Below, piece by piece: positions 47,135 through 59,145 of a DNA stretch of 64,000 nucleotides; position 1 is the first letter of the stretch; each line of letters starts with the position of its first letter. The stretch spans positions 620,001-684,000 of the forward strand of contig NZ_AFBG01000020.1 in the NCBI RefSeq assembly GCF_000204195.1. The letters run 5' to 3'. This stretch comes from Acidovorax radicis N35. GTDB lineage: Bacteria; Pseudomonadota; Gammaproteobacteria; Burkholderiales; Burkholderiaceae_C. Position numbers and translations under genes: made by a program. The notes below the pieces were generated by a model. The model saw nothing but the letters and a program-made list of their open reading frames with translations. It was not told where the DNA came from and did not search any database.

Positions 47135-48169
47135 ATGCACCACGACAGCCCACTCCCTGCCTTCCTCCCTGCAAGCCCGTTGCAACCCCCGGGTCTGCGG
47201 CGGCGCAGCGCGCTGCTGGCTGCCCTGGCCAGCCTCGCCGGTAGCGCAACAGTGCCCTCGGCTGCCTGGGCCCAGGCAGCCGACCGTCCGGTCCGCATGA
47301 TCCTGCCTGTGAGCGCAGGCTCGGGGGTGGACGGCGTGGCCCGCGCCTTGGGGCCCAGCCTGGGCAAGGCGCTGGGGCGCCCGGTGGTGGTGGAGAACTT
47401 TCCCGGCGCGGGGGGCATCACTGGTACGTCGATGATCGTCAAGGGCACCAAGGACGGGTCGGCGCTGGGCATGGTGTCCAACAACCACGTGGTCAACCCC
47501 AGCGTGTTCAAGAACATTCCCTACGACGCGGTGGACGACATCACGCCCATCACGGTGATTGGCGCCACGCCCTTCGTGCTGGTGGCACATCCCTCGGTGG
47601 CCGCGAGGAACGTGCGCGAACTCATCGCGCTGGCCAAGGCGCAGCCCGGGGCGCTCAACTATGGATCGTCCGGCAACGGGACCATCCTGCACCTTGCTGC
47701 GGAAATGTTCGTGCACGAAGCGCAGGTGGACATCAAGCACATTCCCTACCGGGGCATGGGGCCGCTGACGGCCGATGTGCTGGGCGGGCAGATCCAGCTG
47801 GCGTTCATCGCGGTGGCCGTGGCCGTGCCGCATGTGAAGGCTGGGACGCTGAAGGCCATCGGGCTGTCGTCCACCACGCGCTCAGCGCTGTTGCCCGACC
47901 TGCCCACCATCGCCGAACAGGGGCTGGCGCAGTACGCATTGGACGGCTGGGTGGCCGTGGTGGGGCCGGCGGGCTTGCCCAAGGCGGAAACGGAACGGGT
48001 GTACCAGGCGGTGCGTGCCACCCTGGCGGTGCCGGAGGCACGAGATGCCTTGCTGGCGCAGGGCTACCAGCTGCAAGGCACCACCCCTGAGGCGACCACG
48101 GCCTTCTTTCGGACCGAAGTGGCGCGCATGGCCAAGCTGGTCAAGCAGTCCGGGCTCAAGATAGATTAG
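47135..48169 (+). CDS. Bug/TctC family periplasmic solute-binding receptor
   Basis: A 344-residue periplasmic protein with an N-terminal export signal that contains arginines (LRRRSALLAALASLAG, cleavage near AWAQ), possibly Tat. The mature part RPVRMILPVSAGSGVDGVARAL and ENFPGAGGITGTSMIV are Bug hallmarks. It probably binds the acid metabolised by the two preceding enzymes. The ATG with GGAG before it was chosen over another nine codons upstream. No TctA or TctB permease is nearby. Confidence 0.9.
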   Translation: MHHDSPLPAFLPASPLQPPGLRRRSALLAALASLAGSATVPSAAWAQAADRPVRMILPVSAGSGVDGVARALGPSLGKALGRPVVVENFPGAGGITGTSMIVKGTKDGSALGMVSNNHVVNPSVFKNIPYDAVDDITPITVIGATPFVLVAHPSVAARNVRELIALAKAQPGALNYGSSGNGTILHLAAEMFVHEAQVDIKHIPYRGMGPLTADVLGGQIQLAFIAVAVAVPHVKAGTLKAIGLSSTTRSALLPDLPTIAEQGLAQYALDGWVAVVGPAGLPKAETERVYQAVRATLAVPEARDALLAQGYQLQGTTPEATTAFFRTEVARMAKLVKQSGLKID

Positions 48170-48334
48170 AGAACATCCCCATATCTGGGGCGCTGCGCGC
48201 CTTTCCCCGCTCTCGCTTCGCTGCGGGGGCCCTGGCCGGGCGTCCTGCGCCTGGGCTGCGCCAGTTTCGTCGGCGGTGCCCAGGTCCATGGATGGGAGAG
48301 ATCCTCCGTTTCAGCACTGGAAAACTAAAAAAAT

Positions 48335-48390
48335 TGGTGCCTAGCGCTTTTTGGGTATCGTTTTGTTGCTATATAAAATGTAGCAACCAG
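48335..48390 (-). repeat. Dispersed intergenic repeat, copy F
   Basis: In reverse complement: TTGCTACATTTTATATAGC, AACAAAACGATACCCAAA, then AAGCGCTAGGCACC. It lies between the two convergent genes ending at 48169 and 48414. Confidence 0.6.
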
Positions 48391-48413
48391 GTTTGTACAT
48401 CCCTGGTACGCAT

Positions 48414-49994
48414 TCAATGTGCCGCAGGTGGCAGTGCCAGGGTGCGGTGGCTGCCGCGCAGGCGGAACACCTCCACGGCCTCCACCAGTTGGCGGGCCTG
48501 GCCGCTCAGGCTGCCGGCTGCGGCAGCACTTTCTTCCACCAGCGCGGCGTTTTGCTGGGTGGTTTCGTCCATGCGCACAATGGCCTGGGTGACGCGCAGC
48601 ATGTCGGAGGTCTGAGCGGCGCTGGCCTGGCTGATCTCGTCCATGAGCGTGCTCACGCCCTGGATCGAGGAAACGACTTCGCCCATGGTGCTGCCCGCAT
48701 TGCGGGCGAGGTCGGAGCCGGCCTGCACGCGCTCCACGCTCGTCTGGATCAGTGCCTTGATCTCGCGCGCGGCGCTGGCGCTGCGGGTGGCCAGGTTGCG
48801 CACCTCGCTGGCCACCACGGCAAAGCCGCGCCCCTGCTCGCCTGCGCGCGCAGCCTCTACGGCGGCGTTGAGCGCCAGGATGTTGGTCTGAAAAGCGATG
48901 CTGTCGATAACGCCAATGATGTCGGAAATGCGGCGCGAGCTGTCCTGGATACCCTGGACCACCGTCACCATCTGCGTCACCACGTCGCCCCCGCGCTGGG
49001 CCACCGATGCGCCATTGCGGGCCAGCTCGCTGGCGCGTTGGGCGTTGGATGCGTTCTGCTGCACGGTGGCCTGCAGCTGCTGCATCGAAGACGTGGTTTC
49101 GTCCAGCGACGATGCCTGCTCTTCGGTGCGCATGCTCAGGTCCACGTTCCCTTGGGCAATTTCGGCGCTGGCACTGGCCACGCCCTCGGCGTTGCTGCGC
49201 ACGCCCGACACCACGTTTTCCAGGTTTTCCTGCATGGTGCGCAGGGCTTCCAGCAGCCGCGCGGGTTCGTCCTTGCCGTCGACCAGAATGGTCGTGGTCA
49301 GATCGCCCGCCGCCACCTTGTTCGCCACCGAGACCGCTACCCGCAGCGGGCGCACCACCGACCGCGTGAGCAGCCAGCCCGCGCAGCCGCCCAGGGCGGT
49401 GACCAGTGCCAGTGCCACCAGGCTGCTGATGAGTGCACGCCGCGCATTCAGCGCCGCCTGTTCGGCAATGGCCGCACTGCTGGCGGCCACCTGCTCGCTC
49501 AGTGCGGTGAGCAGCTTGGCAGGGCCCTGGTCGATGTCGGCCACGTCCGCGTCACCCGCAGAGGGCACGAAGCCGAGCGACTGGAACACTTCAAAACCCT
49601 TGCGGTAGCCCTGCGCCATCTGGGCGTGGGCCTGGGTGAATTTCTGCAGCGCCGCCTTTTCCTGGGCGTCGGTCAGTTGGGGTTCCAGCGCCTTGGCGGC
49701 GTCGGCCACGCGCTTCTCACTGGCCTGGAACGCCGCCCAGTGCAGCTCGCGCTTGCGCGAATCCTCACCCCGCAGCAGGGTGTTTTTCCACTCCTGCACC
49801 TGGGTCTTGAACTCATTTTCCATACGGCTCACCGCGCGTTCCTGGGCTACGCGCTCCTGCACCGTGGTCTCGTAGGTCCCCAGGCTGCGGTACAGGGCCG
49901 CGATGCCGAACAGCGCGGCGCCCAGCAGCAGCGCAAGCACCAGGCCCAGCGCGGTCGCCATGCGTGCGCCGATGGAGTGGTTGGACATTTTCAT
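48414..49994 (-). CDS. Methyl-accepting chemotaxis protein
   Basis: A 526-residue chemoreceptor. Two membrane helices (about residues 12-34 and 189-211) flank a periplasmic helical sensor with [20 protein letters not shown], like the four-helix-bundle Tar/Tsr-type domain. A HAMP domain follows (about 212-265), and the signalling hairpin tip is [31 protein letters not shown] (about 385-415). It ends without a pentapeptide tether for CheR. AAGGAG is 7 bp before the ATG. Ligand unknown. Confidence 0.95.
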   Translation of the reverse strand: MKMSNHSIGARMATALGLVLALLLGAALFGIAALYRSLGTYETTVQERVAQERAVSRMENEFKTQVQEWKNTLLRGEDSRKRELHWAAFQASEKRVADAAKALEPQLTDAQEKAALQKFTQAHAQMAQGYRKGFEVFQSLGFVPSAGDADVADIDQGPAKLLTALSEQVAASSAAIAEQAALNARRALISSLVALALVTALGGCAGWLLTRSVVRPLRVAVSVANKVAAGDLTTTILVDGKDEPARLLEALRTMQENLENVVSGVRSNAEGVASASAEIAQGNVDLSMRTEEQASSLDETTSSMQQLQATVQQNASNAQRASELARNGASVAQRGGDVVTQMVTVVQGIQDSSRRISDIIGVIDSIAFQTNILALNAAVEAARAGEQGRGFAVVASEVRNLATRSASAAREIKALIQTSVERVQAGSDLARNAGSTMGEVVSSIQGVSTLMDEISQASAAQTSDMLRVTQAIVRMDETTQQNAALVEESAAAAGSLSGQARQLVEAVEVFRLRGSHRTLALPPAAH

Positions 49995-50066
49995 CAGCGG
50001 CTCCTTAGAGGCGGAATTCCCCTGGAGTGAACAAGCGCAGCAGCGCGAAGCGACTCAGGGAGTGGT

Positions 50067-51086
50067 TCAAGCCTTCAGCTTGAGCAGGTACACCATGACG
50101 CGCGCCGTGGTGAGGTCCAGTTCCATGAACTCTGCCAAATCCTTGCCCGTCAGCCAAGAGGGTTCCCAACGATTGCTTTTGAGCGTGCGCAGCCAGGATT
50201 CATGGGCGGTGGCGGCCTCCACGGCGGCCAGCATCTCGGCCATGCGGGAGGCTGGCACCCCCTTGCCGGTGAACACGCCCCGCCAGTTGGCCATGGTGGC
50301 GTCCAGCCCCTGCTCGCGAAAGGAGGGCAGGCCGAAGGCGCTGCGGCGGGACGACACCCCGATGGCGCGCAGCTTGCCCGCCGCAATCGCATCGCTGAAT
50401 TCGCTGTAGCCCGACAGCCCCATGGCCGCACTGCCAGACACCAGGGCATCCACCACTTCGGAGCCGCCGGGGAAAGGCTTGTAGACCAGGTCTTCTGGCT
50501 TGGCCTTGGATGCTCGGGCCAGCACCCCGGCGAAGATGTGGTCCACCCCGCCAGCCGAGCCGCCGGCCACCGGCAGGGCGCGCAGGTCGGCGCGCATGGC
50601 GTCGGCCAGATCCTTGGTGTTCTTGATGGGGGACTTGGCTGCCACGGCTGCCACCAGGTAGTCACTGGTGAGCCGTGCCAGGGGTTGTATGTGGGTCATG
50701 TCCACAGCGGGCTTTTGCAGCGCCACTGCGCCCACCATCACCATGCCGCCCATCAGCAGGGTGTTGGCATCGTTGCCGTATTTCTCGGCGTACTTGGCCA
50801 GGCCAATGGTTCCGCCCTTGCCGCCGATGTTTTCGTACTCAATCTGGTCCGCCGCACCCACGGCGGCGAGGGCTGCGCCCAGCGCCCGGCCCGTCTGGTC
50901 CCAGCCACCGCCCGGGTTGGCGGGGATCACGATGCGCAGGGTGCCCGCCAGTTTGGGGAGCTTGGCTGGAGCGGCACGGCCTGCCGTGGGGTTGGCTTGT
51001 GACCAGGCGGCCGGGGTGAATGTGGTCCACGCCGTTGCTGCGAGCACAGCGTGGGCGAGTGCCTTGCGGCGGTCAATGGGGGTCAT
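50067..51086 (-). CDS. Bug/TctC family periplasmic solute-binding receptor (orphan)
   Basis: A 339-residue Bug protein with a twin-arginine-like signal (IDRRKALAHAVLAATAW). The mature part has GTLRIVIPANPGGGWDQTGRAL and ENIGGKGGTIGLAKYAE, typical of the TctC subgroup that binds tricarboxylates. No permease genes lie nearby. It is separated by 72 bp from the upstream-facing MCP gene on the same strand and its start is 88 bp from the palindromic element at 51174. The chosen ATG has GAGG upstream; a longer frame is not family-like. Confidence 0.88.
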   Translation of the reverse strand: MTPIDRRKALAHAVLAATAWTTFTPAAWSQANPTAGRAAPAKLPKLAGTLRIVIPANPGGGWDQTGRALGAALAAVGAADQIEYENIGGKGGTIGLAKYAEKYGNDANTLLMGGMVMVGAVALQKPAVDMTHIQPLARLTSDYLVAAVAAKSPIKNTKDLADAMRADLRALPVAGGSAGGVDHIFAGVLARASKAKPEDLVYKPFPGGSEVVDALVSGSAAMGLSGYSEFSDAIAAGKLRAIGVSSRRSAFGLPSFREQGLDATMANWRGVFTGKGVPASRMAEMLAAVEAATAHESWLRTLKSNRWEPSWLTGKDLAEFMELDLTTARVMVYLLKLKA

Positions 51087-51173
51087 GGTGTACCTCGTGA
51101 AAACACAGGGATGGGAAGCATGTCCTTCACGCAACCGGACAGCACGGCCGACTTCGTTGCGCAACCGTTTCCA

Positions 51174-51356
51174 GGAGCCTGTCGGACTTAGAAATCGTCG
51201 GCTGAAAATTGACCGCAGCGGTCCATTTTTCCATCGTCTTTTTGCCCCATAGCCGGGCTATGGGGATGCAAATCCGGCAAAAAACTGTCCTCGCTGTGGC
51301 CAATTTTGGTGAAACCTACGGTTTTCGCGTTCGACACTCCAAGTCCGACAGACTCC
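51174..51356. repeat. 183-bp long palindromic element (MITE-like)
   Basis: The whole element folds on itself. The outer arms GGAGCCTGTCGGACTT and AAGTCCGACAGACTCC (one mismatch) enclose AAAATTGACCGCAGCG, matched by CGCTGTGGCCAATTTT, then TTTTTGCC matched by GGCAAAAAA, and a perfect core CCCCATAGC-CGG-GCTATGGGG. Nested, imperfect inverted repeats with near-perfect ends are typical of non-autonomous miniature transposable elements or large hairpin repeats. It carries no gene. No clear target duplication could be seen. Confidence 0.75.
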
Positions 51357-51493
51357 CAGAAGGGGCGGTGGATACTGCTGCATGGAAGTCTCCCCATTCT
51401 TGATGGAATGTGATGGCAATGGTCACCATCCAAGCTGTCAGTCTGCTGTCGAGAGTATCAGGGTAAACACGCCCGGCCCGCGTGGCCCGCCAT

Positions 51494-51526
51494 GAAAAAC
51501 GCCCTGCTCCGCAATGGCGGGGCAGG
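51494..51526 (-). terminator. Terminator after rpoD
   Basis: On the minus strand CCTGCCCC and GGAGCAGG pair over 8 bp (one wobble), followed shortly by TTTTT. It lies 53 bp beyond the rpoD stop. Confidence 0.6.
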
Positions 51527-51578
51527 ACGTCGGGCTGAACGGCTGTATGGATTCAGCGTGTCGTGGGCAGCGCCGGAA

Positions 51579-53954
<2,376 letters not shown>

Positions 53955-54212
53955 GGAACAACCTCAGGATCAAAAACGGACACAAAGAAAACGCAAGCGC
54001 CTCAGGTCCCGGCGCGGGTGGCAACGCAAAGCTACAAGGGCTTCGCGCTTTGAGGGGAGGCCCTCAGGGGCAAGATGTCTGGGCGATCATTTGGTGTGCA
54101 GTCCTTGCGATGGTTGGGCTGGTTGTGCGCGTTTGTCACGGTGGCCCGGTTCGGAGGTGCTGCTGTCGCTCTTGCCGCTAACTAACCCTACATTATACCG
54201 CTTGATGGGATT

Positions 54213-56258
54213 TCAAGCGGCCTTGACAGCCACTCCCAGCAAAACCCTGCGTTTTTGTTCCAGCGCACGGTAGCGCTCCAGGGCGGTCGGGTCCGTGGCG
54301 GCTTGCAGCATCAGCAGTTTTTGCTGCTCCTCGATGTCTTCGATCTGCATGCGGCTGAGCAGGTCCCGCAGTTCCGTGCGCAGCTCCTGCAGGTCGCCTT
54401 CGGTTTGGGCGTGCGAGCCCGTCATCACCTTCACGGCCAGCGCCTCGCACTCGTGCTCGCGCAGGCTCTCGCGCAGCACGGCCCAGGCCAGGGGGCCGTG
54501 TTCGTGAAACTGCGCCTCCAGCCAGCCAAAAAGCGGGCCGTGGGGTGGTTGCAGCGCACACAGGGTTGCGTGGTCGTCGTGGGTCAGCTCTTCCAGAAAG
54601 GCCATATGCGACAGCAGCAGGCGCGCGGCATGGTCGGTGCGACTGGCGGTGGGCGTGCGTGGCAGGCGGGGCTGGGGTGGCCAGGGGGCGTCCTTGTCCC
54701 TTTTTTTCCAGTTGCTCTTCCAGTCGCCGCCCTTGCGGAACGGGGGCTTGTTGCCGTAGCTGCTGCCATGGCCACCGCTCCCGTTGCCACCGCCGTCATA
54801 TCCTCCGCCCGGTTCCCCCTGCGGCGGCCATGTGCCGGCGTCGGGCGGGGCGTCCCAGGACGGCGGCTCGTGATCATAGGCAGCGGGGGCCTGCCGGGCT
54901 GGCGCACTACCTGCGCTGGTGTGGCCGGAGTAGGAGGACCGCGGTGCCTCGCGCGCCGTGGCCTGGCCCCACAGGTCTGCCAGGTCCTGCGCCTTGAGCT
55001 GGGTCAGGTCCGCCAGCTCGCCCAGCACCTGGCGCTTGAGCACGCCGTCGGGCAGGGCTGACCACAACGGGCGCGCGTTGCTGGCCATGTGGGCGCGGCC
55101 CTCGGCCGTGGCCAGGTCGCAGCCGTCGCTGGCCGATTCGACCAGGAAGCGGCTGAGCGGCACAGCCTCGCTCACGTGCCGGGCAAAGGCATCGGTGCCG
55201 TGCTCGCGGATGAAGCTGTCCGGGTCGTGCTCGGCCGGCAGAAACAGAAACTTGATGCTGCGCGTGTCGGTGGCGTGGGGCAGGGCGCCGTCCAGCGCCT
55301 TGCGCGCGGCGCGCCGGCCGGCGGCGTCTCCGTCGAAGCTGAACACCACCGATTCGGTAAAGCGCAGCAGTTTTTGTACATGCTCGGGCGTGCAGGCCGT
55401 GCCCAGCGTGGCCACCGCGTTCGGAAAGCCCAGCTGCGCCAGCGCCACCACATCCATGTAGCCTTCGGTGACCAGCGCGTAGCCATGCTCGCGGATGGGG
55501 GTACGGGCCTCGAACAGGCCGTACAGCTCGCGGCCCTTGTGGAACACAGGGGTTTCGGGAGAGTTCAGGTATTTGGGCTTGTCGTCGCCCAGCACGCGGC
55601 CGCCAAAGCCGATGCATTCGCCCTTGACGTTGCGGATGGGGAACATCACCCGGTCGCGAAAGCGGTCATAGCGCTTGTCCTGCCCGTCTTCGCCCACGAT
55701 GACCAGGCCGCTTTCTTCCAGCAGCGGGTCGTCGTAGTGCGGGAACACGCTGGCCAGGCTGCGCCAGCCTTCGGGGGCATAGCCCAGGCCGTAGCGCTTG
55801 GCCACCGCACCCGAAACGCCCCGGGCCTTGAAATAGGCAATGGCGCGCTGCGACTCGCGCAACTGGCGGCGGTAGGCATCGCCCGCCTTCTCCAGCACAT
55901 CGGTCAGCGTGGCCTGCTTCTGGCGCGCGGCGGCGGCGCGCTCTTTCTCCTGGGGAGAGATGTCGTCGTCGGGCACCTGCAGGCCCACCTGCTGGGCCAG
56001 GTCCTGCACCGCCTCGACGAAGCCCATGCCCGCGTGCTCCATCAAGAAGCTGATGGCGTTGCCGTTTTGGCCGCAGCCAAAGCAGTGATAGAACTGCTTG
56101 GCGGGGCTGACGCTGAAAGACGGAGATTTTTCGCCGTGGAAGGGGCATAGCCCCATGAAATTGGCGCCGCCTTTCTTCAGCTGCACGTAGCGGCCCACGA
56201 TGTCGACCACGTCGACGCGGGCGAGCAGTTCCTGAATGAAAGACTGTGGGATCGTCAC
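54213..56258 (-). CDS. dnaG: DNA primase
   Basis: A 681-residue primase that makes RNA primers for replication. The N-terminal zinc site is Cys38-x2-His41...Cys59-x2-Cys62 (CPFH...CFGC). The catalytic core has the TOPRIM motifs VTEGYMDVVAL and FSFDGDAAGRRAA, and the C-terminal region, after a Gly/Pro/Ser-rich linker (about residues 430-530), should bind the helicase DnaB. It begins with GTG. rpsU, often the first gene of this operon, is not adjacent; instead a binding-protein gene diverges 60 bp away. Confidence 0.97.
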   Translation of the reverse strand: MTIPQSFIQELLARVDVVDIVGRYVQLKKGGANFMGLCPFHGEKSPSFSVSPAKQFYHCFGCGQNGNAISFLMEHAGMGFVEAVQDLAQQVGLQVPDDDISPQEKERAAAARQKQATLTDVLEKAGDAYRRQLRESQRAIAYFKARGVSGAVAKRYGLGYAPEGWRSLASVFPHYDDPLLEESGLVIVGEDGQDKRYDRFRDRVMFPIRNVKGECIGFGGRVLGDDKPKYLNSPETPVFHKGRELYGLFEARTPIREHGYALVTEGYMDVVALAQLGFPNAVATLGTACTPEHVQKLLRFTESVVFSFDGDAAGRRAARKALDGALPHATDTRSIKFLFLPAEHDPDSFIREHGTDAFARHVSEAVPLSRFLVESASDGCDLATAEGRAHMASNARPLWSALPDGVLKRQVLGELADLTQLKAQDLADLWGQATAREAPRSSYSGHTSAGSAPARQAPAAYDHEPPSWDAPPDAGTWPPQGEPGGGYDGGGNGSGGHGSSYGNKPPFRKGGDWKSNWKKRDKDAPWPPQPRLPRTPTASRTDHAARLLLSHMAFLEELTHDDHATLCALQPPHGPLFGWLEAQFHEHGPLAWAVLRESLREHECEALAVKVMTGSHAQTEGDLQELRTELRDLLSRMQIEDIEEQQKLLMLQAATDPTALERYRALEQKRRVLLGVAVKAA

Positions 56259-56318
56259 ACCGCCTATTGTCCGCGTAAACTATTTGTTACCAGATATTGC
56301 AGAAGCGGGGCTTTCGGT

Positions 56319-57422
56319 ATGGCAGTCACGTGGCGGCAGCAGGCGGTGGGTGGGACGGGCACTTCGGCGCAGCACATGCTGCGGCGCCGGGATGTGGCTG
56401 TGCTGCTGCCGCTGGCGGCGGCAGGCCTGTGGCCAACGGCCGCGCAGGCGGCGCCGGTGCTGCGTGTGCTGTCCTGGCCTGGGTATGCCGACCCCGATAT
56501 CGTGGCGGTGTTCGAGAAGCGCCATGGCGCCAAGGTGGAGATCACCACCGTCGCTTCTGACGACGTGTTGCGTGCCAAGCTGGCCAACCCACAGGGGGCC
56601 GGTTTTGACCTGGTGGCCGCCAACACGGCCGAAATTTCGCGGCTGGTGGCCCGCCGCCTGCTTGCACCGTTGCCCATACACAACATTCCAAACACCGGGC
56701 GCCAGCTGCCACGCTTTCGGCAACTGCATGCCATCGCGGGCATTGCCCAGGGCACGGACGTGTACGCGATGCCCTACACCTATTCCGAGATGGGGCTCAT
56801 CTACGACCGCCAGCAGATCAGCACGCCCCCCAACTCCATCGCCGTGCTGTGGGACCCCCGCTGGCGGGGCCGCGTGCTGGCGTTTGATGGCAGCAGCCAT
56901 GGCTTTTCCCTGGCGGCGATGCACCGGGGGCTCCCGCCGTTCCAGATCCCCGCTGCGCAGTTTGGACCTCTGGCGAAGGAGCTGGTGGCCTTGCGCCGCA
57001 ACGTGCGCTCGTTTTACAGCCTGCCCGAAGAGTCGCTGGAGCTGTTTCGCAAACACCGCATCGCGGTCATGCATGCCAACTACGGCCAGCAGCAGCTCAA
57101 GCAATTGCGGGATGCGGGGTTGGATGTGGGTTATGTGGTGCCGCGCGAAGGCGCGCTGGCCTGGCTGGACTGCTGGGCCATCACCCGCCGGTCCACCCAG
57201 GTGGCGCTGGCCACCGAGTGGATCAACTACATGCTCGATCCTTCCGTCAGCCGCGAGTTGACCCGGCGCCAGGGGCTGGCCAACACGCTCGACGAGCCGC
57301 CCGCGCTGTCGGACGATGCCCCTGCGGGCGCCATCGTGTGGCTGGAGCCCGTGGAAGATGAGGCCCGCCGTGCACAACTGTGGCAGCGCATCCTGTCGGG
57401 CGACCGACCGAACCGGTTCTGA
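56319..57422 (+). CDS. Polyamine-type periplasmic substrate-binding protein
   Basis: A 367-residue binding protein of the PotD/PotF-like type. The signal peptide ends near TAAQAAP, and the mature part starts VLRVLSWPGYADPDIVAVFE, with FDLVAANTAEISRLV and PYTYSEMGLIYDRQQIS in the body. No permease or ATPase is encoded nearby. The next gene, 3 bp on, is a membrane diguanylate cyclase, so this protein may be its sensor partner. A start at a second ATG 19 codons later (MLRRRDVAVLLPLAAAG) is equally likely for export. Confidence 0.85.
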   Translation: MAVTWRQQAVGGTGTSAQHMLRRRDVAVLLPLAAAGLWPTAAQAAPVLRVLSWPGYADPDIVAVFEKRHGAKVEITTVASDDVLRAKLANPQGAGFDLVAANTAEISRLVARRLLAPLPIHNIPNTGRQLPRFRQLHAIAGIAQGTDVYAMPYTYSEMGLIYDRQQISTPPNSIAVLWDPRWRGRVLAFDGSSHGFSLAAMHRGLPPFQIPAAQFGPLAKELVALRRNVRSFYSLPEESLELFRKHRIAVMHANYGQQQLKQLRDAGLDVGYVVPREGALAWLDCWAITRRSTQVALATEWINYMLDPSVSRELTRRQGLANTLDEPPALSDDAPAGAIVWLEPVEDEARRAQLWQRILSGDRPNRF

Positions 57423-57425
57423 ACC

Positions 57426-59096
57426 ATGAAAACCCGCATGAAATGGGGCATTGCGCTGCGGCTGGGGGTGCTGCTCGCGTCCTTCAGTGTCTTTGCGGCC
57501 GTTCTGGCGGGCTACTACACCTTTGATTCCAGCCGGGTACGCCTGCAGGGGCGGGCCGAACAGTCGCTGCTGGCCACCACGCAGGTGCTGGCGCGCCACA
57601 TGCAGGCCGGTTTCGGCACCGTGTCGCGCGATACGGCCTTTCTGGCCAGTGTGGCGGCCATCGAGCAGGACAAGAACGTGCTGGCCGATGTATTCCGGGC
57701 CAGCCTGATCACCCACCCGAGCTACCAGCAGATCCGCTTCATCGGTGTGCAGGACTTTGGCCTGGAGCTGGTGCGTATTGACCGCAGGGGCGATGCCTGG
57801 ATACGTGCCAGCGAGGAAGAACTGCAGGAGAAGGCCCACTTCCCCTTTGTGTTTGAAACCCTGGCGCTGGCGCCGGGCGAGGTCTACGTGTCGGAGTTCG
57901 GCATCAACCACGAAGGCGCTGCCGATGCCGAACCGCTGCCCGTGTTCAGCATGGCCTCGCCCGTGGTGCGGGGGGGGCAGGTGCGTGGCGTGGTGGTGGT
58001 GCGTGTGGCGGCGCAGCAGTTTTTGCGCAATTTCAACACGGCATTGCCCGCGCCCTATGGCTTCTTCCTCAGCAACCGCTGGGGCGACTTTCTGGTGCAC
58101 CCGGACGCCAGCCAGGCCTTCGGGTTCGACCGGGGCCAACGGATCCTGATCCAGGACAGCTTTGCGCCCGTGGCTGCACTGGTCGAGGGCCGCCAGGAAG
58201 AGGTGGTCCTCAGCCAGCCTGGCACTGACGATGACGAGGCCCGTGTCTTCTCGTTCGTGCGCATGCCTTTCGGGCGCCAGGGAGAAGAGCGGTTCATGGT
58301 GGTGGGGCTCTCGCAGCCGCTGGCTGCGGTGCAGGGGGAGGTGGTGAATCTGGGCAACAGCATCCTCAAGATGCTGCTCGTGTTGAGCGCTATAGGCGTG
58401 GTACTGGCGGGGTGGGTGTCGCGCGTGGTCACGCAGCCGCTCAAGACCATGGTGCGGGCCACGCAGGCTCTGACGCAGGGCCGCTCGCACGATGTGCTGC
58501 CCGTGCAGCGCGAGGATGAGGTGGGCGAGCTGGCGCGCAGCTTTCAGGACATGGAGCAGCAGATCAGCCGCCAGATGACGGAGCTCAACGCCAGCCGCGA
58601 TGCCATGGCCCATCTGGCGCACCACGATGCGCTCACCGGCCTGCCCAATCGCCGCATGTTCGAGCAGCGCCTGGCGCAGGCGCTGGAGCTGTCGCGCCGC
58701 AGCGGACGGGACTGTGCCCTGCTGTTTGTGGATATGGACGATTTCAAGGCCGTCAACGACGCATGGGGCCATGCCGTGGGCGATCAGGTGCTGCAGGCCG
58801 TGGCCCGCACCATCGTGGGTGCCGTGCGCCAGGCCGACACCGTGGCCCGGCTCGCGGGCGACGAGTTCACCGTGCTGTGCGAAAACGTGGATTCCGAGGA
58901 CGCCGCTTTGCAGATCGCCGCCAAGCTGGAGCTTGCTTTCGAGACCCCGCTGCAGATCGAAGGCCAGCCGCTGCCCATGCGTGCCAGCATTGGCGTGGGC
59001 CTGTTCCCGCGCGATGCCCAGGATGCGCACACGCTGCTGGCCAGCGCCGACGCGGCGATGTACCGTGTCAAGCAGAGTCGCCGCCGAAGGGTTTGA
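57426..59096 (+). CDS. Membrane diguanylate cyclase (sensor, HAMP, GGDEF)
   Basis: A 556-residue protein. Helix 1 is about residues 8-30, a periplasmic double-Cache-like sensor spans about 31-310, helix 2 about 315-335 is followed by a HAMP-like region (VVTQPLKTMVRATQALTQGR), and the GGDEF domain is about 390-550. The active-site motif is AGDEF at 477-481 (ARLAGDEFTVLCE); Ala in the first place occurs in active cyclases. DALTGLPNRRMF is intact. It starts 3 bp after the binding-protein gene, so the two are coupled. It likely turns c-di-GMP synthesis on or off in response to a small periplasmic molecule. Confidence 0.93.
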   Translation: MKTRMKWGIALRLGVLLASFSVFAAVLAGYYTFDSSRVRLQGRAEQSLLATTQVLARHMQAGFGTVSRDTAFLASVAAIEQDKNVLADVFRASLITHPSYQQIRFIGVQDFGLELVRIDRRGDAWIRASEEELQEKAHFPFVFETLALAPGEVYVSEFGINHEGAADAEPLPVFSMASPVVRGGQVRGVVVVRVAAQQFLRNFNTALPAPYGFFLSNRWGDFLVHPDASQAFGFDRGQRILIQDSFAPVAALVEGRQEEVVLSQPGTDDDEARVFSFVRMPFGRQGEERFMVVGLSQPLAAVQGEVVNLGNSILKMLLVLSAIGVVLAGWVSRVVTQPLKTMVRATQALTQGRSHDVLPVQREDEVGELARSFQDMEQQISRQMTELNASRDAMAHLAHHDALTGLPNRRMFEQRLAQALELSRRSGRDCALLFVDMDDFKAVNDAWGHAVGDQVLQAVARTIVGAVRQADTVARLAGDEFTVLCENVDSEDAALQIAAKLELAFETPLQIEGQPLPMRASIGVGLFPRDAQDAHTLLASADAAMYRVKQSRRRRV

Positions 59097-59145
59097 GTCA
59101 GCCTGGGGCGGTAGTCTGTGATCTGTTTACCCACATCCGCCACCC

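Noticed and set aside
48176..48201. Short CCCCA/TGGGG hairpin after the Bug receptor gene
   Set aside because: Only a 5-bp stem without a T tract, so not called a terminator.
56280..59030. A 916-codon minus-strand open frame
   Set aside because: Antisense to the binding-protein and cyclase genes, both of which have clear domain motifs.
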